A stretch of 64,000 nt of DNA from Alkalinema pantanalense (GCF_050753345.1 NZ_JBLZFX010000006.1:1-64000); one strand, 5' to 3'; counted from the first letter of the stretch, positions 44,990 through 54,074 are shown. A program made the numbers and translations. The notes: generated from the letters alone by a model not told the origin.

Positions 44990-45928
44990 ATGGTTGTTTT
45001 TCAATCTGGTCACCTTTTCCATAGAAGTTCGTCAATTGAAACTGCATCAGAAGATAGCCAACCTAGAAGAATTGACGAGCCTATTCCACTTCATTCTGAT
45101 GACGATTGGTCAGCTCTTGTCCGTCAAGGGATTCCAGCGATCGCACCTCGATTCGCTCGTCGATTCTTAATGCCTCGAAATCGGTTTTCTCAGATCTCTC
45201 TGCATCCACCCCGTACTGCACGTAATGCCACTGTGAGCTCTCGTTTATCCCCTTGGCTAGTCCCGATCGTTTATCCGCTTGGGCATCGCATCGTTTTACC
45301 AGCTTACTTTAGTCACATTGAAGTTTTAGGTCGCGAGCATCTACCAGCATCTGGGCCTGTTATTCTAGCTCCCACCCATCGTTCTCGCTGGGATGCTATT
45401 TTAGTGCCCTTTGCAGCAGGTAAACACGTTACCGGCAGGCATCTTCGATTCATGGTAACTGCTGATGAAGTGGCTGGAGTACAAGGATGGTTTATTAAGC
45501 GGCTGGGTGGATTTCCGATCGATACAAAGCGACCGGGGATTGCTAGCCTACGCCATGGGATTGAACTTTTAGAATCGGGAGAAATGCTCGTAATTTTCCC
45601 AGAGGGCAACATTTTTCGGGAACCCCATATTCATCCCCTTAAGCCCGGTCTCGCACGTCTAGCACTGCAAGCGGAAACCCTGAAGCCTGAGAGCAATATC
45701 CACATTGTGCCGATTCATTTGCAGTATAGCGATCCCCAAGTGCCTTGTCGGACGGCAGTGCGCATTGAAATTGGACAGCCGTTATCTGTGAAGTCGTACA
45801 TAACAGGCCACACAAAACAAGATGCCCGATCTCTGACGGCTGACCTAACGCAATCTCTTCAAAAATTGAACGATCGAGCCTTAGGGTCTACAGCCGAAGC
45901 ATCCTATACAGCCCCTCAACATTTTTAG
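44990..45928 (+). CDS. 1-acyl-glycerol-3-phosphate acyltransferase (PlsC-like)
   Basis: Transfers a second acyl chain to lysophosphatidate in membrane lipid synthesis; 312 residues. The PlsC HX4D site appears as THRSRWD (His130, Asp135), followed by FMVTADEVAGVQGWFIKRLGGFPID and the glycerol-phosphate-binding FPEGNIF. The first 80 residues are hydrophilic and longer than in typical PlsC, with only a weak membrane anchor (WLVPIVYPLGHRIVLPAYF) just before the domain. The ATG at 44990 is preferred over the TTG at 44969. A structured noncoding stretch follows. Confidence 0.88.
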   Translation: MVVFQSGHLFHRSSSIETASEDSQPRRIDEPIPLHSDDDWSALVRQGIPAIAPRFARRFLMPRNRFSQISLHPPRTARNATVSSRLSPWLVPIVYPLGHRIVLPAYFSHIEVLGREHLPASGPVILAPTHRSRWDAILVPFAAGKHVTGRHLRFMVTADEVAGVQGWFIKRLGGFPIDTKRPGIASLRHGIELLESGEMLVIFPEGNIFREPHIHPLKPGLARLALQAETLKPESNIHIVPIHLQYSDPQVPCRTAVRIEIGQPLSVKSYITGHTKQDARSLTADLTQSLQKLNDRALGSTAEASYTAPQHF

Positions 45929-46420
45929 CTTCTAGACAGGAAGCCCGATGCCCTACCCGATAGGGTAAGCGTTGGGAGGGGAAACGAGCAAACTCTTAGG
46001 CTGCAAACGAGTATGGTGCAATTGACGCACCCGCCCAAGTAGGCGTAGTGTTTCAGGGCTTCCCGCCTTGCGGCTCAAGTCGAATGCCTCTGAACCTGCC
46101 ACAAGACAGGGCATGTAGGATGAAGGGTTGGGACAGGGCGTAAAAGTTATCTCTTCCCAAACTTTTGGGTTGTACAACTCGCTTCAAATCCTTCTGTGGT
46201 GAGGCATCACGAGGAAGTCAAACTAATCTCGTGGAGGTGTCGGATTGCCAAGCCAATAAAACGAGGAACCAAGGATTCGGAATCCCGCACTCTATTGCTT
46301 GGCAATGACCATCGGTTAGGCGAGAGACCGGGAGATGTCACGCAATTTGCTTGCTTGTTGGAATGGCCCAAACGGTGCCGGAAAAATTCGCGTCATGCAT
46401 GCGTATGCAAATACATTAAA
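45929..46420. other. stem-rich noncoding element, possible ncRNA or remnant of a mobile element
   Basis: No protein is recognised in any frame. Many stems can form: GGAAGCCC (45939-45946) with GGGCTTCC (46056-46063), enclosing TACCC/GGGTA, GGTGC/GCACC and CGCC/GGCG hairpins; CCGC/GCGG next to it; AAAAGTT/AACTTTT (46142-46166); CACGAG/CTCGTG (46207-46232); and a 14-bp arm pair ATTGCCAAGC(C)AATA/TATTGCTTGGCAAT (46244-46306) around GGATT/AATCC. This density is typical of structured RNA or of the end region of an IS200/IS605-type element. The family could not be identified. Confidence 0.45.
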
Positions 46421-46452
46421 CACGATCGAACCCTCTTGAACGTTCGATCGTG
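46415..46452 (-). terminator. terminator downstream of ugd
   Basis: CACGATCGAAC (46421-46431) and GTTCGATCGTG (46442-46452) form a perfect 11-bp stem with a 10-nt loop. On the minus strand TTTAATGT follows, a weak T-tract. It lies about 140 bp past the ugd stop. Confidence 0.6.
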
Positions 46453-46590
46453 CTTCTAAATATCTAATTTCAATCTCAACTGAATCTATTGATTCGACCT
46501 ACTTGATTCAGTAATCTCCATTGAGGATTGTTAGATGAGGCTTGTCAGAATTACAAAGACATTCGCTTCTAACAAGCCCCTCAGCGATCG

Positions 46591-47991
46591 CTATCGACCA
46601 ATGCCGACATACCGGAATCCAAAGCTTTCCAAAAGCGCTTGATCCAAGAAGTTACGGCCATCAATAATGATGGGAGAAGTCATGCACTTGGCCATTTTGC
46701 TATATTCCAAGTGTTGGAAGTCTCGCCATTCCGTTACCAGAACCAGCGCATCACAACCATCCGCCAAACGCTCTGGATCAGTTTCCACCACGACATCCGA
46801 GAGACCATGGCGCATCCCCGTTTGGGAAATAATCGGATCATAGGCTTTGACTTTCGCCCCAAGACGAGTCAAATTCTCAATCAACACCAAGGCGGGGGCA
46901 TCTCGCAGGTCATCGGTATCGGGCTTGAAGGTCAATCCCAGTAGCCCAACGGTTTTCCCTTTGAGAATTTTCAACACCTGTTGCAGCTTCTCAATCACAA
47001 CCATTTTCTGGCGTTCATTGACACTTACAGCAGCTTTAAGCAACTGGGTTTCATAGCCATAATCATCGGCAGTGTGGATGAGTGCTGAAACATCCTTCGG
47101 AAAACAGGAGCCACCCCAGCCCAAACCAGCATTTAAGAACTTACTACCGATACGGGAGTCTAACCCAATCCCCTTAGCAACTTGCGTCACATCTGCACCA
47201 ACCCGATCGCAAACGTTGGCCACTTCATTGATAAAACTAATTTTGGTGGCTAGGAAAGCGTTGGCGGCATACTTAATCATTTCCGCAGAACTCAGATCTG
47301 TCACCACAACGGGCACCGGAGACAAATCTTTCTCTTCAGCAAACTCCCGGTTGATAATGGGGAGATAGAGTTGCTGCATGAGGCCAATACCTTTCTCACT
47401 ATTGCCCCCCAACACAATCCGATCGGGATTGAAGGTGTCATAAACCGCAGACCCTTCCCGCAAAAATTCCGGATTGCTAACGACATCAAATTCCGGTTCA
47501 CTCAGGCTGGGCCGACTATCTGCTACCCCAACACCTGCTAAAACGGGTTCTACTGCCTGTTGTTCCGCCACGCCATCTAAAACCAGCATCCGAACCCAAT
47601 CTCCAGAGCCGATCGGAACCGTTGATTTGTTCACAATCACTTTGTAGCCGCTTTCCCGCTTCAGATTGGCCCCAATCCCGCGAGCAACCGCTTCAACATA
47701 GCGAGTGTCACTTTCCCCAGTGGGTAAGGCAGGGGTTCCCACCGCAATGAAGAGAACTTGTCCGTGATCAACCCCCGCTGCCAAATCTGTAGTAAACTCC
47801 AACCGACCCGATTGAATAGAAGCTTGCATAATCTCCGACAATCCCGGTTCAAAGATGGGAGATTGTCCAGACTTCATCAGGTTCACTTTGGCTTCATTAT
47901 TGTCCACACAGATGACATGATGCCCTACGTGAGCAAGACAAGCACCTGTAACCAAGCCCACGTATCCTGTACCAATCACACAAACACGCAT
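46591..47991 (-). CDS. ugd: UDP-glucose 6-dehydrogenase
   Basis: Oxidises UDP-glucose twice with NAD+ to UDP-glucuronate. 466 residues. The Rossmann start MRVCVIGTGYVGLVTGACLA, the bridging LSSAEMIKYAANAFLATKISFINE, and GWGGSCFPKD with the catalytic Cys296 are all present, plus GLTFKPDTDDLRDAP in the C-terminal domain. An insertion at about 137-168 (Val/Glu/Gly-rich) in the first domain is longer than in E. coli Ugd. It lies upstream-oriented to the decarboxylase gene on the same strand, so the two act in sequence. Confidence 0.96.
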   Translation of the reverse strand: MRVCVIGTGYVGLVTGACLAHVGHHVICVDNNEAKVNLMKSGQSPIFEPGLSEIMQASIQSGRLEFTTDLAAGVDHGQVLFIAVGTPALPTGESDTRYVEAVARGIGANLKRESGYKVIVNKSTVPIGSGDWVRMLVLDGVAEQQAVEPVLAGVGVADSRPSLSEPEFDVVSNPEFLREGSAVYDTFNPDRIVLGGNSEKGIGLMQQLYLPIINREFAEEKDLSPVPVVVTDLSSAEMIKYAANAFLATKISFINEVANVCDRVGADVTQVAKGIGLDSRIGSKFLNAGLGWGGSCFPKDVSALIHTADDYGYETQLLKAAVSVNERQKMVVIEKLQQVLKILKGKTVGLLGLTFKPDTDDLRDAPALVLIENLTRLGAKVKAYDPIISQTGMRHGLSDVVVETDPERLADGCDALVLVTEWRDFQHLEYSKMAKCMTSPIIIDGRNFLDQALLESFGFRYVGIGR

Positions 47992-48163
47992 AGAAAGTCC
48001 TCAAAGGGAAAGTTACAACAACAACAAATCACGAAGGCGTTACTGAATCCGTTTGTTTATCTCAGCTGAGTAACCCTTCGCTAATACCCTTTCGTTAATA
48101 GCGTGCCCCCAAAATCCTGAAACTAGCGAGAGCCTTTTTCATCGCCTTTGGGGGCCAGTTTGG

Positions 48164-49123
48164 CTAGCGACTCAGCAAAGCAGCAGCAGCCACCCGATCG
48201 CCCAACCGTTGCCGAAAATCTTCGATCGTGTAGTGTAAGCCTTCCTTCAAAGGCACCTTTGGTTCCCAGTCAAGATAGGTCTTAGCACGGGTAATGTCCG
48301 GTTGACGGCGGCGGGGATCATCCTGAGGCAGGGGTTCAAACTTTAAGGGTGCATCAGGATTGATCATGTCCTGGATCGTTTTTGCCAATTCTAGAATCGT
48401 GTATTCCCCTGGATTTCCCAAGTTGACCGGGCCAACGTAATCACTATTCATGAGGCGAATGAAGCCTTCAACCAAGTCCGAGACATAGCAAAAACTGCGG
48501 GTTTGCGAGCCATCGCCGTACACCGTCAAGGGAATGCCTTGAAGGGCTTGGACAATCAAGTTACTCACGACCCGACCGTCGTTTTCCAACATGCGGGGAC
48601 CATAGGTATTGAAAATTCTCACCACTCGAATATCGACATCATTCTGGCGATGGTAATCAAAAGCCAAGGTTTCTGCAACCCGTTTCCCTTCGTCGTAACA
48701 ACTGCGAATGCCGATCGTATTGACGTTACCGCGATACTCTTCCGGTTGGGGATGCACTTCCGGATCGCCATAAATTTCGGACGTGGATGCCAAGAAAAAG
48801 CGAGCTTTCACCCGTTTTGCTAGTCCCAACATGTTGAGTGTTCCCATCACATTGGTTTTAATGGTTTTGACAGGATTGTACTGGTAGTGAACGGGCGATG
48901 CTGGACAGGCCAAGTGGTAAATTTGATCCACTTCTAAGCGGATCGGTTCCGTTACATCATGGCGAATCATCTCAAAATTAGGATTTCCGAGCCACTGGCC
49001 CACATTGTGCTTATTGCCTGTATAAAAGTTATCGAGACAGATCACTTCATGACCAGCAGTCATCAACCGATCGATCAAGTGGGAGCCAAGGAAGCCTGCG
49101 CCGCCTGTCACTAAAATTCGCAT
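48164..49123 (-). CDS. uxs: UDP-glucuronate decarboxylase (UDP-xylose synthase)
   Basis: An extended short-chain dehydrogenase of 319 residues that decarboxylates UDP-glucuronate to UDP-xylose. NAD+ site TGGAGFLGS (6-14), catalytic STSE around 113-116, YxxxK as Tyr143-Lys147 in SCYDEGKR, and the substrate loop NTYGPRM with DGSQTRSFCYVSDLVEG. Close likeness to plant UXS (LACPASPVHYQYNPVKTIKT) separates it from epimerases. It lies 172 bp upstream of ugd on the same strand; together they make UDP-xylose for exopolysaccharide or glycan decoration. Confidence 0.94.
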   Translation of the reverse strand: MRILVTGGAGFLGSHLIDRLMTAGHEVICLDNFYTGNKHNVGQWLGNPNFEMIRHDVTEPIRLEVDQIYHLACPASPVHYQYNPVKTIKTNVMGTLNMLGLAKRVKARFFLASTSEIYGDPEVHPQPEEYRGNVNTIGIRSCYDEGKRVAETLAFDYHRQNDVDIRVVRIFNTYGPRMLENDGRVVSNLIVQALQGIPLTVYGDGSQTRSFCYVSDLVEGFIRLMNSDYVGPVNLGNPGEYTILELAKTIQDMINPDAPLKFEPLPQDDPRRRQPDITRAKTYLDWEPKVPLKEGLHYTIEDFRQRLGDRVAAAALLSR

Positions 49124-49298
49124 AGTTGTACGTTGTAAGGGTTGTGAGTACAGATTCTGGTCATCCCATCCTTAATCCGGTCAACTCGCCAGAAAACGCG
49201 AGCCTCGGAAAGTCCATGATGGAATGGATATCAAGGCAAGTTTTGGCCTCAGGGGTTTCTGAGGCCGAACTCTCACAGCAATATCTCAAATCAATCCC

Positions 49299-49334
49299 GA
49301 TGACACAGGCAACCTAGCATAAGGTGTCACCTGT
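49299..49334. other. hairpin between uxs and lepA
   Basis: GACACAGG (49299-49306) and CCTGTGTC (49327-49334) form an 8-bp stem with further ACCT/AGGT pairing inside. A second perfect stem, GGCCTCAG/CTGAGGCC, lies at about 49245-49266. Neither has a T-tract. They may attenuate lepA read-through. Confidence 0.45.
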
Positions 49335-49389
49335 GTCCGCCCTTCAAGAATAATTTATGAAAGCTTGATGAAGTCAACAGTGAAATCGA

Positions 49390-51210
49390 CTAGCCCTTAT
49401 TTTCTTGACCAATCTTCAGAACTGCCATAAAGGCTTCTTGGGGCACATCAACCGTCCCGATCGCCTTCATCCGTTTTTTACCTTTAGCTTGCTTTTGCAG
49501 TAATTTCTTCTTCCGGGAGATATCCCCTCCGTAGCATTTAGCCAAAACGTCTTTGCGCAGGGCCGGAATATGTTCGCTAGCGATGACCTTACTGCCGATC
49601 GCCGCTTGGATGGGAATTTTGAACTGGTGCCGGGGAATCAATTCTTTTAATTTCTCTGTCAAAGCACGGCCCACACCATAGGCTTTGTCTCGATGCACGA
49701 TCGTTGCTAATGGATCCACTGGATCGCCATTGATGAGAATGTCCAACCGTACCAGATTATTTTCTCGGTAGCCAATAAGTTGGTACTCCATACTGGCATA
49801 GCCCCGCGATCGGGACTTCATCTGGTCAAAAAAGTCCGTAACCACTTCCGCCAGGGGCAGTTCATAAATTAACGTGGTACGCCCCGGTGTCAGGTATTTC
49901 ATGTCTTTGAAAATGCCTCGCCGAGTTTGGCAAAGTTCCATTAAGGTGCCAACGTAGGTTTCTGGGGTGATGATATCGACCTGAACGTAGGGTTCTTCAA
50001 TTTTTTCGCGGTACTGGGGATCGGGTAAATGGCTGGGGTTGTCTATCAGTAATACTTCGCTTTTGATGGTGGTAACCCGATAGACCACCGAAGGTGCAGT
50101 GGTGATCAGGTCGAGGTTATACTCCCGCTCCAGCCGTTCTTGAACAATTTCCATGTGCAGCAGCCCGAGGAAGCCACAACGGAAACCAAAACCCATAGCG
50201 CTGGACGTTTCCGGTTCAAAGCTGAGGGCCGCATCATTGAGTCGTAACTTATCCAACGCTTCCCGCAGATCGGGAAACTGGTCGGCATCCGTGGGAAAGA
50301 GACCACAGAAGACCATGGGTTTAGCTTCGACGTAGCCTGGGAGCGGTGCGGGAGCTGCTTTACCCGCGATCGTAATCGTATCGCCGACGCGGGCATCACC
50401 CACCGCTTTAATCGAAGCTGCGAGGTATCCCACTTCTCCGGCATGGAGACTATCGACCCGGACTTGCGTGGGAGCGAGCACACCCAATTCGTCAATCACA
50501 TATTCCTTCCCGGAGGCCATGAAGCGCACTTTATCGCCAACATTGACCACGCCATCCATGACGCGGAAGTAGACGACTACACCGCGATAGGCATCGTAGT
50601 AGCTATCGAAAACAAGGGCCCGCAGCGGTTGGTCGATCGTGTCTTGGGGCGGGGGAACTTTACGAACGATCGTTTCCAAGATTTCGGGTACACCAATTCC
50701 TTCTTTGGCGGAGGCCAAAATTGCATCGCTGCAATCCAAACCAACCACTTCTTCCACTTCCTCGCGAACGCGATCGGGCTCAGCCCCCGGCAAGTCGATT
50801 TTATTGAGAACCGGGATGATTTCCAGATTATGTTCCAAGGCCAGATAGACATTGGCCAGGGTTTGCGCTTCCACACCTTGGGACGCATCGACGACGAGTA
50901 ATGCCCCTTCGCAGGCTGCCAACGATCGGGACACTTCGTAGGAAAAGTCAACGTGTCCCGGCGTGTCAATGAGGTTGAGGATATAGTCCTGACCATCCTG
51001 GGCTCGATATTTCATCCGAGCAGCTTGCAGTTTGATGGTGATGCCACGTTCCCGCTCTAAGTCCATGTTGTCCAAGAACTGCTCCTTCATCTCCCGCGCT
51101 TCCACGGTGCCAGTGTCTTGCAGGAGCCGATCGGCCAAGGTGGATTTGCCGTGATCAATGTGAGCGATGATAGAGAAGTTACGAATTCGGTTGACGGGTA
51201 CGTCGGTCAT
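49390..51210 (-). CDS. lepA: elongation factor 4 (LepA)
   Basis: Ribosome-associated GTPase that back-translocates or aids ribosome assembly; 606 residues, the normal size. G1 AHIDHGKST, G2/G3 RERGITIKLQA and DTPGHVDFSYE, and G4 NKIDLPGAEP are intact, followed by domain II, the LepA-specific segment GFGFRCGFLGLLHMEIVQERLEREY, and a C-terminal basic end KCYGGDISRKKKLLQKQAKGKKRMK. The frame runs back to 51261, but those residues come from a 15-bp tandem repeat; the ATG at 51210 (MTDVPVNRIRNF) is the true start. Confidence 0.97.
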   Translation of the reverse strand: MTDVPVNRIRNFSIIAHIDHGKSTLADRLLQDTGTVEAREMKEQFLDNMDLERERGITIKLQAARMKYRAQDGQDYILNLIDTPGHVDFSYEVSRSLAACEGALLVVDASQGVEAQTLANVYLALEHNLEIIPVLNKIDLPGAEPDRVREEVEEVVGLDCSDAILASAKEGIGVPEILETIVRKVPPPQDTIDQPLRALVFDSYYDAYRGVVVYFRVMDGVVNVGDKVRFMASGKEYVIDELGVLAPTQVRVDSLHAGEVGYLAASIKAVGDARVGDTITIAGKAAPAPLPGYVEAKPMVFCGLFPTDADQFPDLREALDKLRLNDAALSFEPETSSAMGFGFRCGFLGLLHMEIVQERLEREYNLDLITTAPSVVYRVTTIKSEVLLIDNPSHLPDPQYREKIEEPYVQVDIITPETYVGTLMELCQTRRGIFKDMKYLTPGRTTLIYELPLAEVVTDFFDQMKSRSRGYASMEYQLIGYRENNLVRLDILINGDPVDPLATIVHRDKAYGVGRALTEKLKELIPRHQFKIPIQAAIGSKVIASEHIPALRKDVLAKCYGGDISRKKKLLQKQAKGKKRMKAIGTVDVPQEAFMAVLKIGQENKG

Positions 51211-51229
51211 AGGACTTTTAATACATCCA

Positions 51230-51259
51230 AAGTGAAAGCGAAACAAGTGAAAGCGAAAC
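51230..51259. repeat. 15-bp tandem duplication in the lepA leader
   Basis: AAGTGAAAGCGAAAC occurs twice in direct succession, 51230-51244 and 51245-51259, just upstream of lepA. Confidence 0.9.
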
Positions 51260-51261
51260 AA

Positions 51262-51603
51262 GGATTAGAAAAACATTTGCCACGAGGGCACAACCCATTA
51301 GAGCAGATTGCTTAAAATATTTTAACTAATGAAGGGTTCGGGGAACGATAAGTCCCCCGCGCTCCCCGTACTCAAGTAAGCATTGGGATAAATGGACTCC
51401 CTGCGCTGATTGAGGGAGGCAATGCCCTGAGAATCAGATTAGAGATGAGTTAACCACCAGCATTATGAGTTAACACTAGATAGAAGAAGCTTAAAACCAA
51501 AGCTCGAGTTGTCCTGATCCAAAAAAACGTTCCTCTCTACCGCTAGAGTTGGCAAACTTGAATTCATCGCCCTTACAATTAGTCATCCTTCAAAGATTGT
51601 GCT
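51262..51603. other. divergent spacer between lepA and the histidine kinase
   Basis: No gene. It contains a short hairpin GGGGA/TCCCC near 51338-51355. It should hold both promoters. Nothing else is recognisable. Confidence 0.35.
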
Positions 51604-53010
51604 ATGGCAGCTCCGATCGATTCCCCCGGTATCGTCTCGCCCACCACAAATCTTGGCACTTGCCCAGACTTGTACCATCGCCTATTAACCCGGATTGCTT
51701 GGAGCATTCGCCGCACCTTGGATCTCAAAACGATCTATCAGCAGACGGTAGATGGTCTAGGGCAAGCATTGGATGTGAGTCGTTGTTTGATTTATTCGAT
51801 CGATCCCGATCAGTCTGTGGTGTTGGTGGAGGCCGAATATCACCAAGAAGGATTAAAGTCTTGGGTCAATACTGTGGTGAACTTAGCCCAAGATATCAGC
51901 TTTCAGACAGCCTTGGACAGTTTGCGCCCCACCCCTGCGGATGTCCACTTTGAAGTGAATGGATTGCTGGATGACTGTTGTGTCGTTGCCGATGCCATTC
52001 CCATCGAAGATGTGCTCTACGATCGCCTAGTTGTGGCAACGGGGCACCAGGATCAACCCAACGGCTTTATTGTGCTCTGTCGTTGCCATAAGACTCATCA
52101 ACCGTGGACAGAGGCAGAAATCGGTTTTTTGGAAGAATTAGCCGATCAAGTGGGTACGGCGATCGCCCATGCTAGCTTGTTCCAGCAATTGCAACGGGTC
52201 AACCATAGCTTAGTCCGAAAACAAGAAGCACTAGAAGACGCCCGCGAGCGGGCGGAGGAAGCGTCTCGGCTCAAAAGCGAGTTTTTGGCTAATACATCCC
52301 ACGAGCTACGTACCCCGTTGAACGGCATGATTGGCTTTTTGAAGTTGATCATGGATGGCATGGCAGATGATCCGGAGGAACAACGGGAATTCCTAGAGGA
52401 AGCCTTGAAGTCGGCGGAACATTTGTTGGACATTATTAACGACGTCCTAGATTTGGCCAAAATCGAAGCAGGTAAGCTCCAGATCGATCTCAGTCCAGTG
52501 AATTTAAACGAAGTACTGCAGCAACTGGAGCGATCTCAGGCCACCTCTGCCAAACAAAAAGGACTGACTTTCGATTTGCAAATGCCCAGCACCCATGATG
52601 AGGTGATTGTCTACGCCAACTACCAGCGGCTCTACCAAGTGTTAATTAACCTTGTGGGTAATGCGGTGAAGTTCACCCACGAAGGCGGCATCACTATCAG
52701 TACTGAGTTTGTCCGTAAAAAGACCACCGTGCAGAATCAGGAATGTCCCGGATTGGTCATGATTCGGGTGGCAGATACGGGAATTGGGGTCTCCTTGGAA
52801 AAACAAGATCGGCTGTTCCAGTCCTTTAGTCAGATTGATGGTTCCCTTACAAGACGTTATGGCGGCACAGGCTTAGGGCTGGCAATTTCTCAAACCCTCG
52901 TCCATGAGATGGGCGGTGAAGTCAATTTTTACAGCATGGGGGAAGGCTTGGGATCAACCGTAACGTTTACCGTGCCGCTGTTCCAAGAACCCGTCGCGAT
53001 CGCAACCTAG
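51604..53010 (+). CDS. GAF-domain sensor histidine kinase
   Basis: A soluble two-component sensor of 468 residues. A GAF domain covers about 30-200 (with a cysteine pair in LLDDCCVVADAIP and VATGHQDQPNGFIVLCRCHKT), a short coiled coil joins it to the HisKA domain with SEFLANTSHELRTPLNGMIGF (phospho-acceptor His233), and the HATPase has N-box VLINLVGNAVKF and G-boxes DTGIGV and GGTGLGLAIS. There is no membrane helix or receiver domain. The GAF ligand is unknown; the Cys cluster could bind a redox cofactor or bilin, but this is speculative. No response regulator is adjacent. Confidence 0.93.
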   Translation: MAAPIDSPGIVSPTTNLGTCPDLYHRLLTRIAWSIRRTLDLKTIYQQTVDGLGQALDVSRCLIYSIDPDQSVVLVEAEYHQEGLKSWVNTVVNLAQDISFQTALDSLRPTPADVHFEVNGLLDDCCVVADAIPIEDVLYDRLVVATGHQDQPNGFIVLCRCHKTHQPWTEAEIGFLEELADQVGTAIAHASLFQQLQRVNHSLVRKQEALEDARERAEEASRLKSEFLANTSHELRTPLNGMIGFLKLIMDGMADDPEEQREFLEEALKSAEHLLDIINDVLDLAKIEAGKLQIDLSPVNLNEVLQQLERSQATSAKQKGLTFDLQMPSTHDEVIVYANYQRLYQVLINLVGNAVKFTHEGGITISTEFVRKKTTVQNQECPGLVMIRVADTGIGVSLEKQDRLFQSFSQIDGSLTRRYGGTGLGLAISQTLVHEMGGEVNFYSMGEGLGSTVTFTVPLFQEPVAIAT

Positions 53011-53095
53011 CCCATGGCGTACAGGAACCTTGTTGAATCAAAGTTTCATTCAAGTTCAATCAAACTGGCCTGACCGCCCTAAGGAAAATGGGGCT

Positions 53096-53353
53096 TCAAT
53101 CCGATTCGATCGCAGAATCAGGCTTGGGCCGATCGGTACTCCAAGCCCACCACACTGTTGTGCAATCACATTGATAGAATTCCTGGTACTTGCGGCCTTC
53201 GTCGGCATAGACAGGCGATCGACGGTTCAACCAGACCTGCTTGGCCTCTCGCGGAGATTTTGCACAAGCTGGGCATTGGAAGCCACGGGCATGAACCGCC
53301 GCTTCAGTCCAGACAGGGGGTACTAGAGAAAAAGCATCCATCGTTGGCAGCAT
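53096..53353 (-). CDS. small Cys-rich protein, zinc-ribbon-like, unknown function
   Basis: An 85-residue protein starting MLPTMDAFSLVPPVWTEAAV. It has C27-x-x-C30 in FQCPAC and C62-x-C64 in YQCDCTT, a likely zinc or metal site, with a hydrophobic VWWAWS after the second pair. The frame extends to a TTG at 53383. The regular domain-like pattern and its tight fit (47 bp before the YggT gene's end) suggest a real gene, conserved in style with cyanobacterial proteins; function is unknown. Confidence 0.65.
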   Translation of the reverse strand: MLPTMDAFSLVPPVWTEAAVHARGFQCPACAKSPREAKQVWLNRRSPVYADEGRKYQEFYQCDCTTVWWAWSTDRPKPDSAIESD

Positions 53354-53400
53354 TTTTGAGAGATTAAAATCAATTGACTGCAATTTTCCGCTGCAATCCT

Positions 53401-53688
53401 TTACTTCAGCGCCATCGTCATTAAACCTTGTTGACCTAAGAGAATTTCCCGTGCCAAGCTCAAAATTCCCACCCAGAGAATCGGGGTAATATCCACACCC
53501 CCGATCGGCTGAATCAACTTGCGTGTAATCACTAAAAACGGCTCGGTGGGCAGCGCCACAACATTGAACGGAAAGCGAGTTAAATCAACTTGGGGGTACC
53601 AGGTCAAGACAATGCGGAAAATGAAGAGAAAAATCATGCCTCCAAGACCAATTCCCAAGGCTAGATTAGCAACCTCTAACATGGACAT
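53401..53688 (-). CDS. YggT family protein (Ycf19-like)
   Basis: A 95-residue membrane protein of the YggT/Ycf19 family with two hydrophobic segments (LGIGLGGMIFLFIFRIVLTWYP and ITPILWVGILSLAREILL). The middle carries the conserved PTEPFLVITRKLIQPIGGVD loop. Family members are tied to chloroplast/thylakoid distribution of nucleoids and to respiration complex assembly, but the mechanism is not settled. The ATG MSMLEV start is clear. It is divergent from psbX. Confidence 0.9.
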   Translation of the reverse strand: MSMLEVANLALGIGLGGMIFLFIFRIVLTWYPQVDLTRFPFNVVALPTEPFLVITRKLIQPIGGVDITPILWVGILSLAREILLGQQGLMTMALK

Positions 53689-53844
53689 ACCTGTAGCGTC
53701 CTATTGGTAAATGTTCGTGAATGTAAAGCTTTGTAACTTTAATTGTACTTAATTATGCGCCGCCTAGGGCTTGCCCCTTGCCCCTAGCTCCGCAAACCCC
53801 TAGAATTTAGACAACTTGAATTATAAGGATTCCGGGATCGAATT

Positions 53845-53961
53845 ATGACGCCATCTTTAGCAAATTTCTTCTGGGGCTTACTGTACGGAGCAGTTGTTGT
53901 TGGTGGGATTTTGGCCGCTGTCATTCTTGTTAGCCAACAAGATAAAATCTCTCGCTCATAG
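53845..53961 (+). CDS. psbX: photosystem II reaction centre protein X
   Basis: A 38-residue one-helix protein starting MTPSLANFFWGLLYGAVVV and ending SQQDKISRS, which matches the PsbX pattern. It is a peripheral subunit of photosystem II beside cytochrome b559 and helps plastoquinone handling at the Qb site. AAGGAT lies upstream of the ATG. A strong terminator follows about 70 bp downstream. The gene is monocistronic, between YggT and ycf66. Confidence 0.92.
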   Translation: MTPSLANFFWGLLYGAVVVGGILAAVILVSQQDKISRS

Positions 53962-54031
53962 TCTAGTTGATCTCGCTAGGGTGGTCAGGGGATGTCCCGA
54001 TTACTCCGGCTTTCAATCTTTTCCGTATGAG

Positions 54032-54074
54032 CCTCAGTGTACGATCGTGCGTCGATCGTGGGCTGAGGTTTTTT
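54032..54074 (+). terminator. intrinsic terminator of psbX
   Basis: CCTCAG (54032-54037) and CTGAGG (54063-54068) close an imperfect stem with CGATCG pairing inside, followed by TTTTTT (54069-54074). Confidence 0.85.

Noticed and set aside
45953..46459. Two frames of 74 and 87 codons in the structured region
   Set aside because: They span stems and lack start signals; the peptide sequences resemble no family I can name. The region looks noncoding.
49126..49317. 63-codon plus-strand frame between uxs and lepA
   Set aside because: It has a TTG start with no ribosome binding site and runs through two perfect hairpins.
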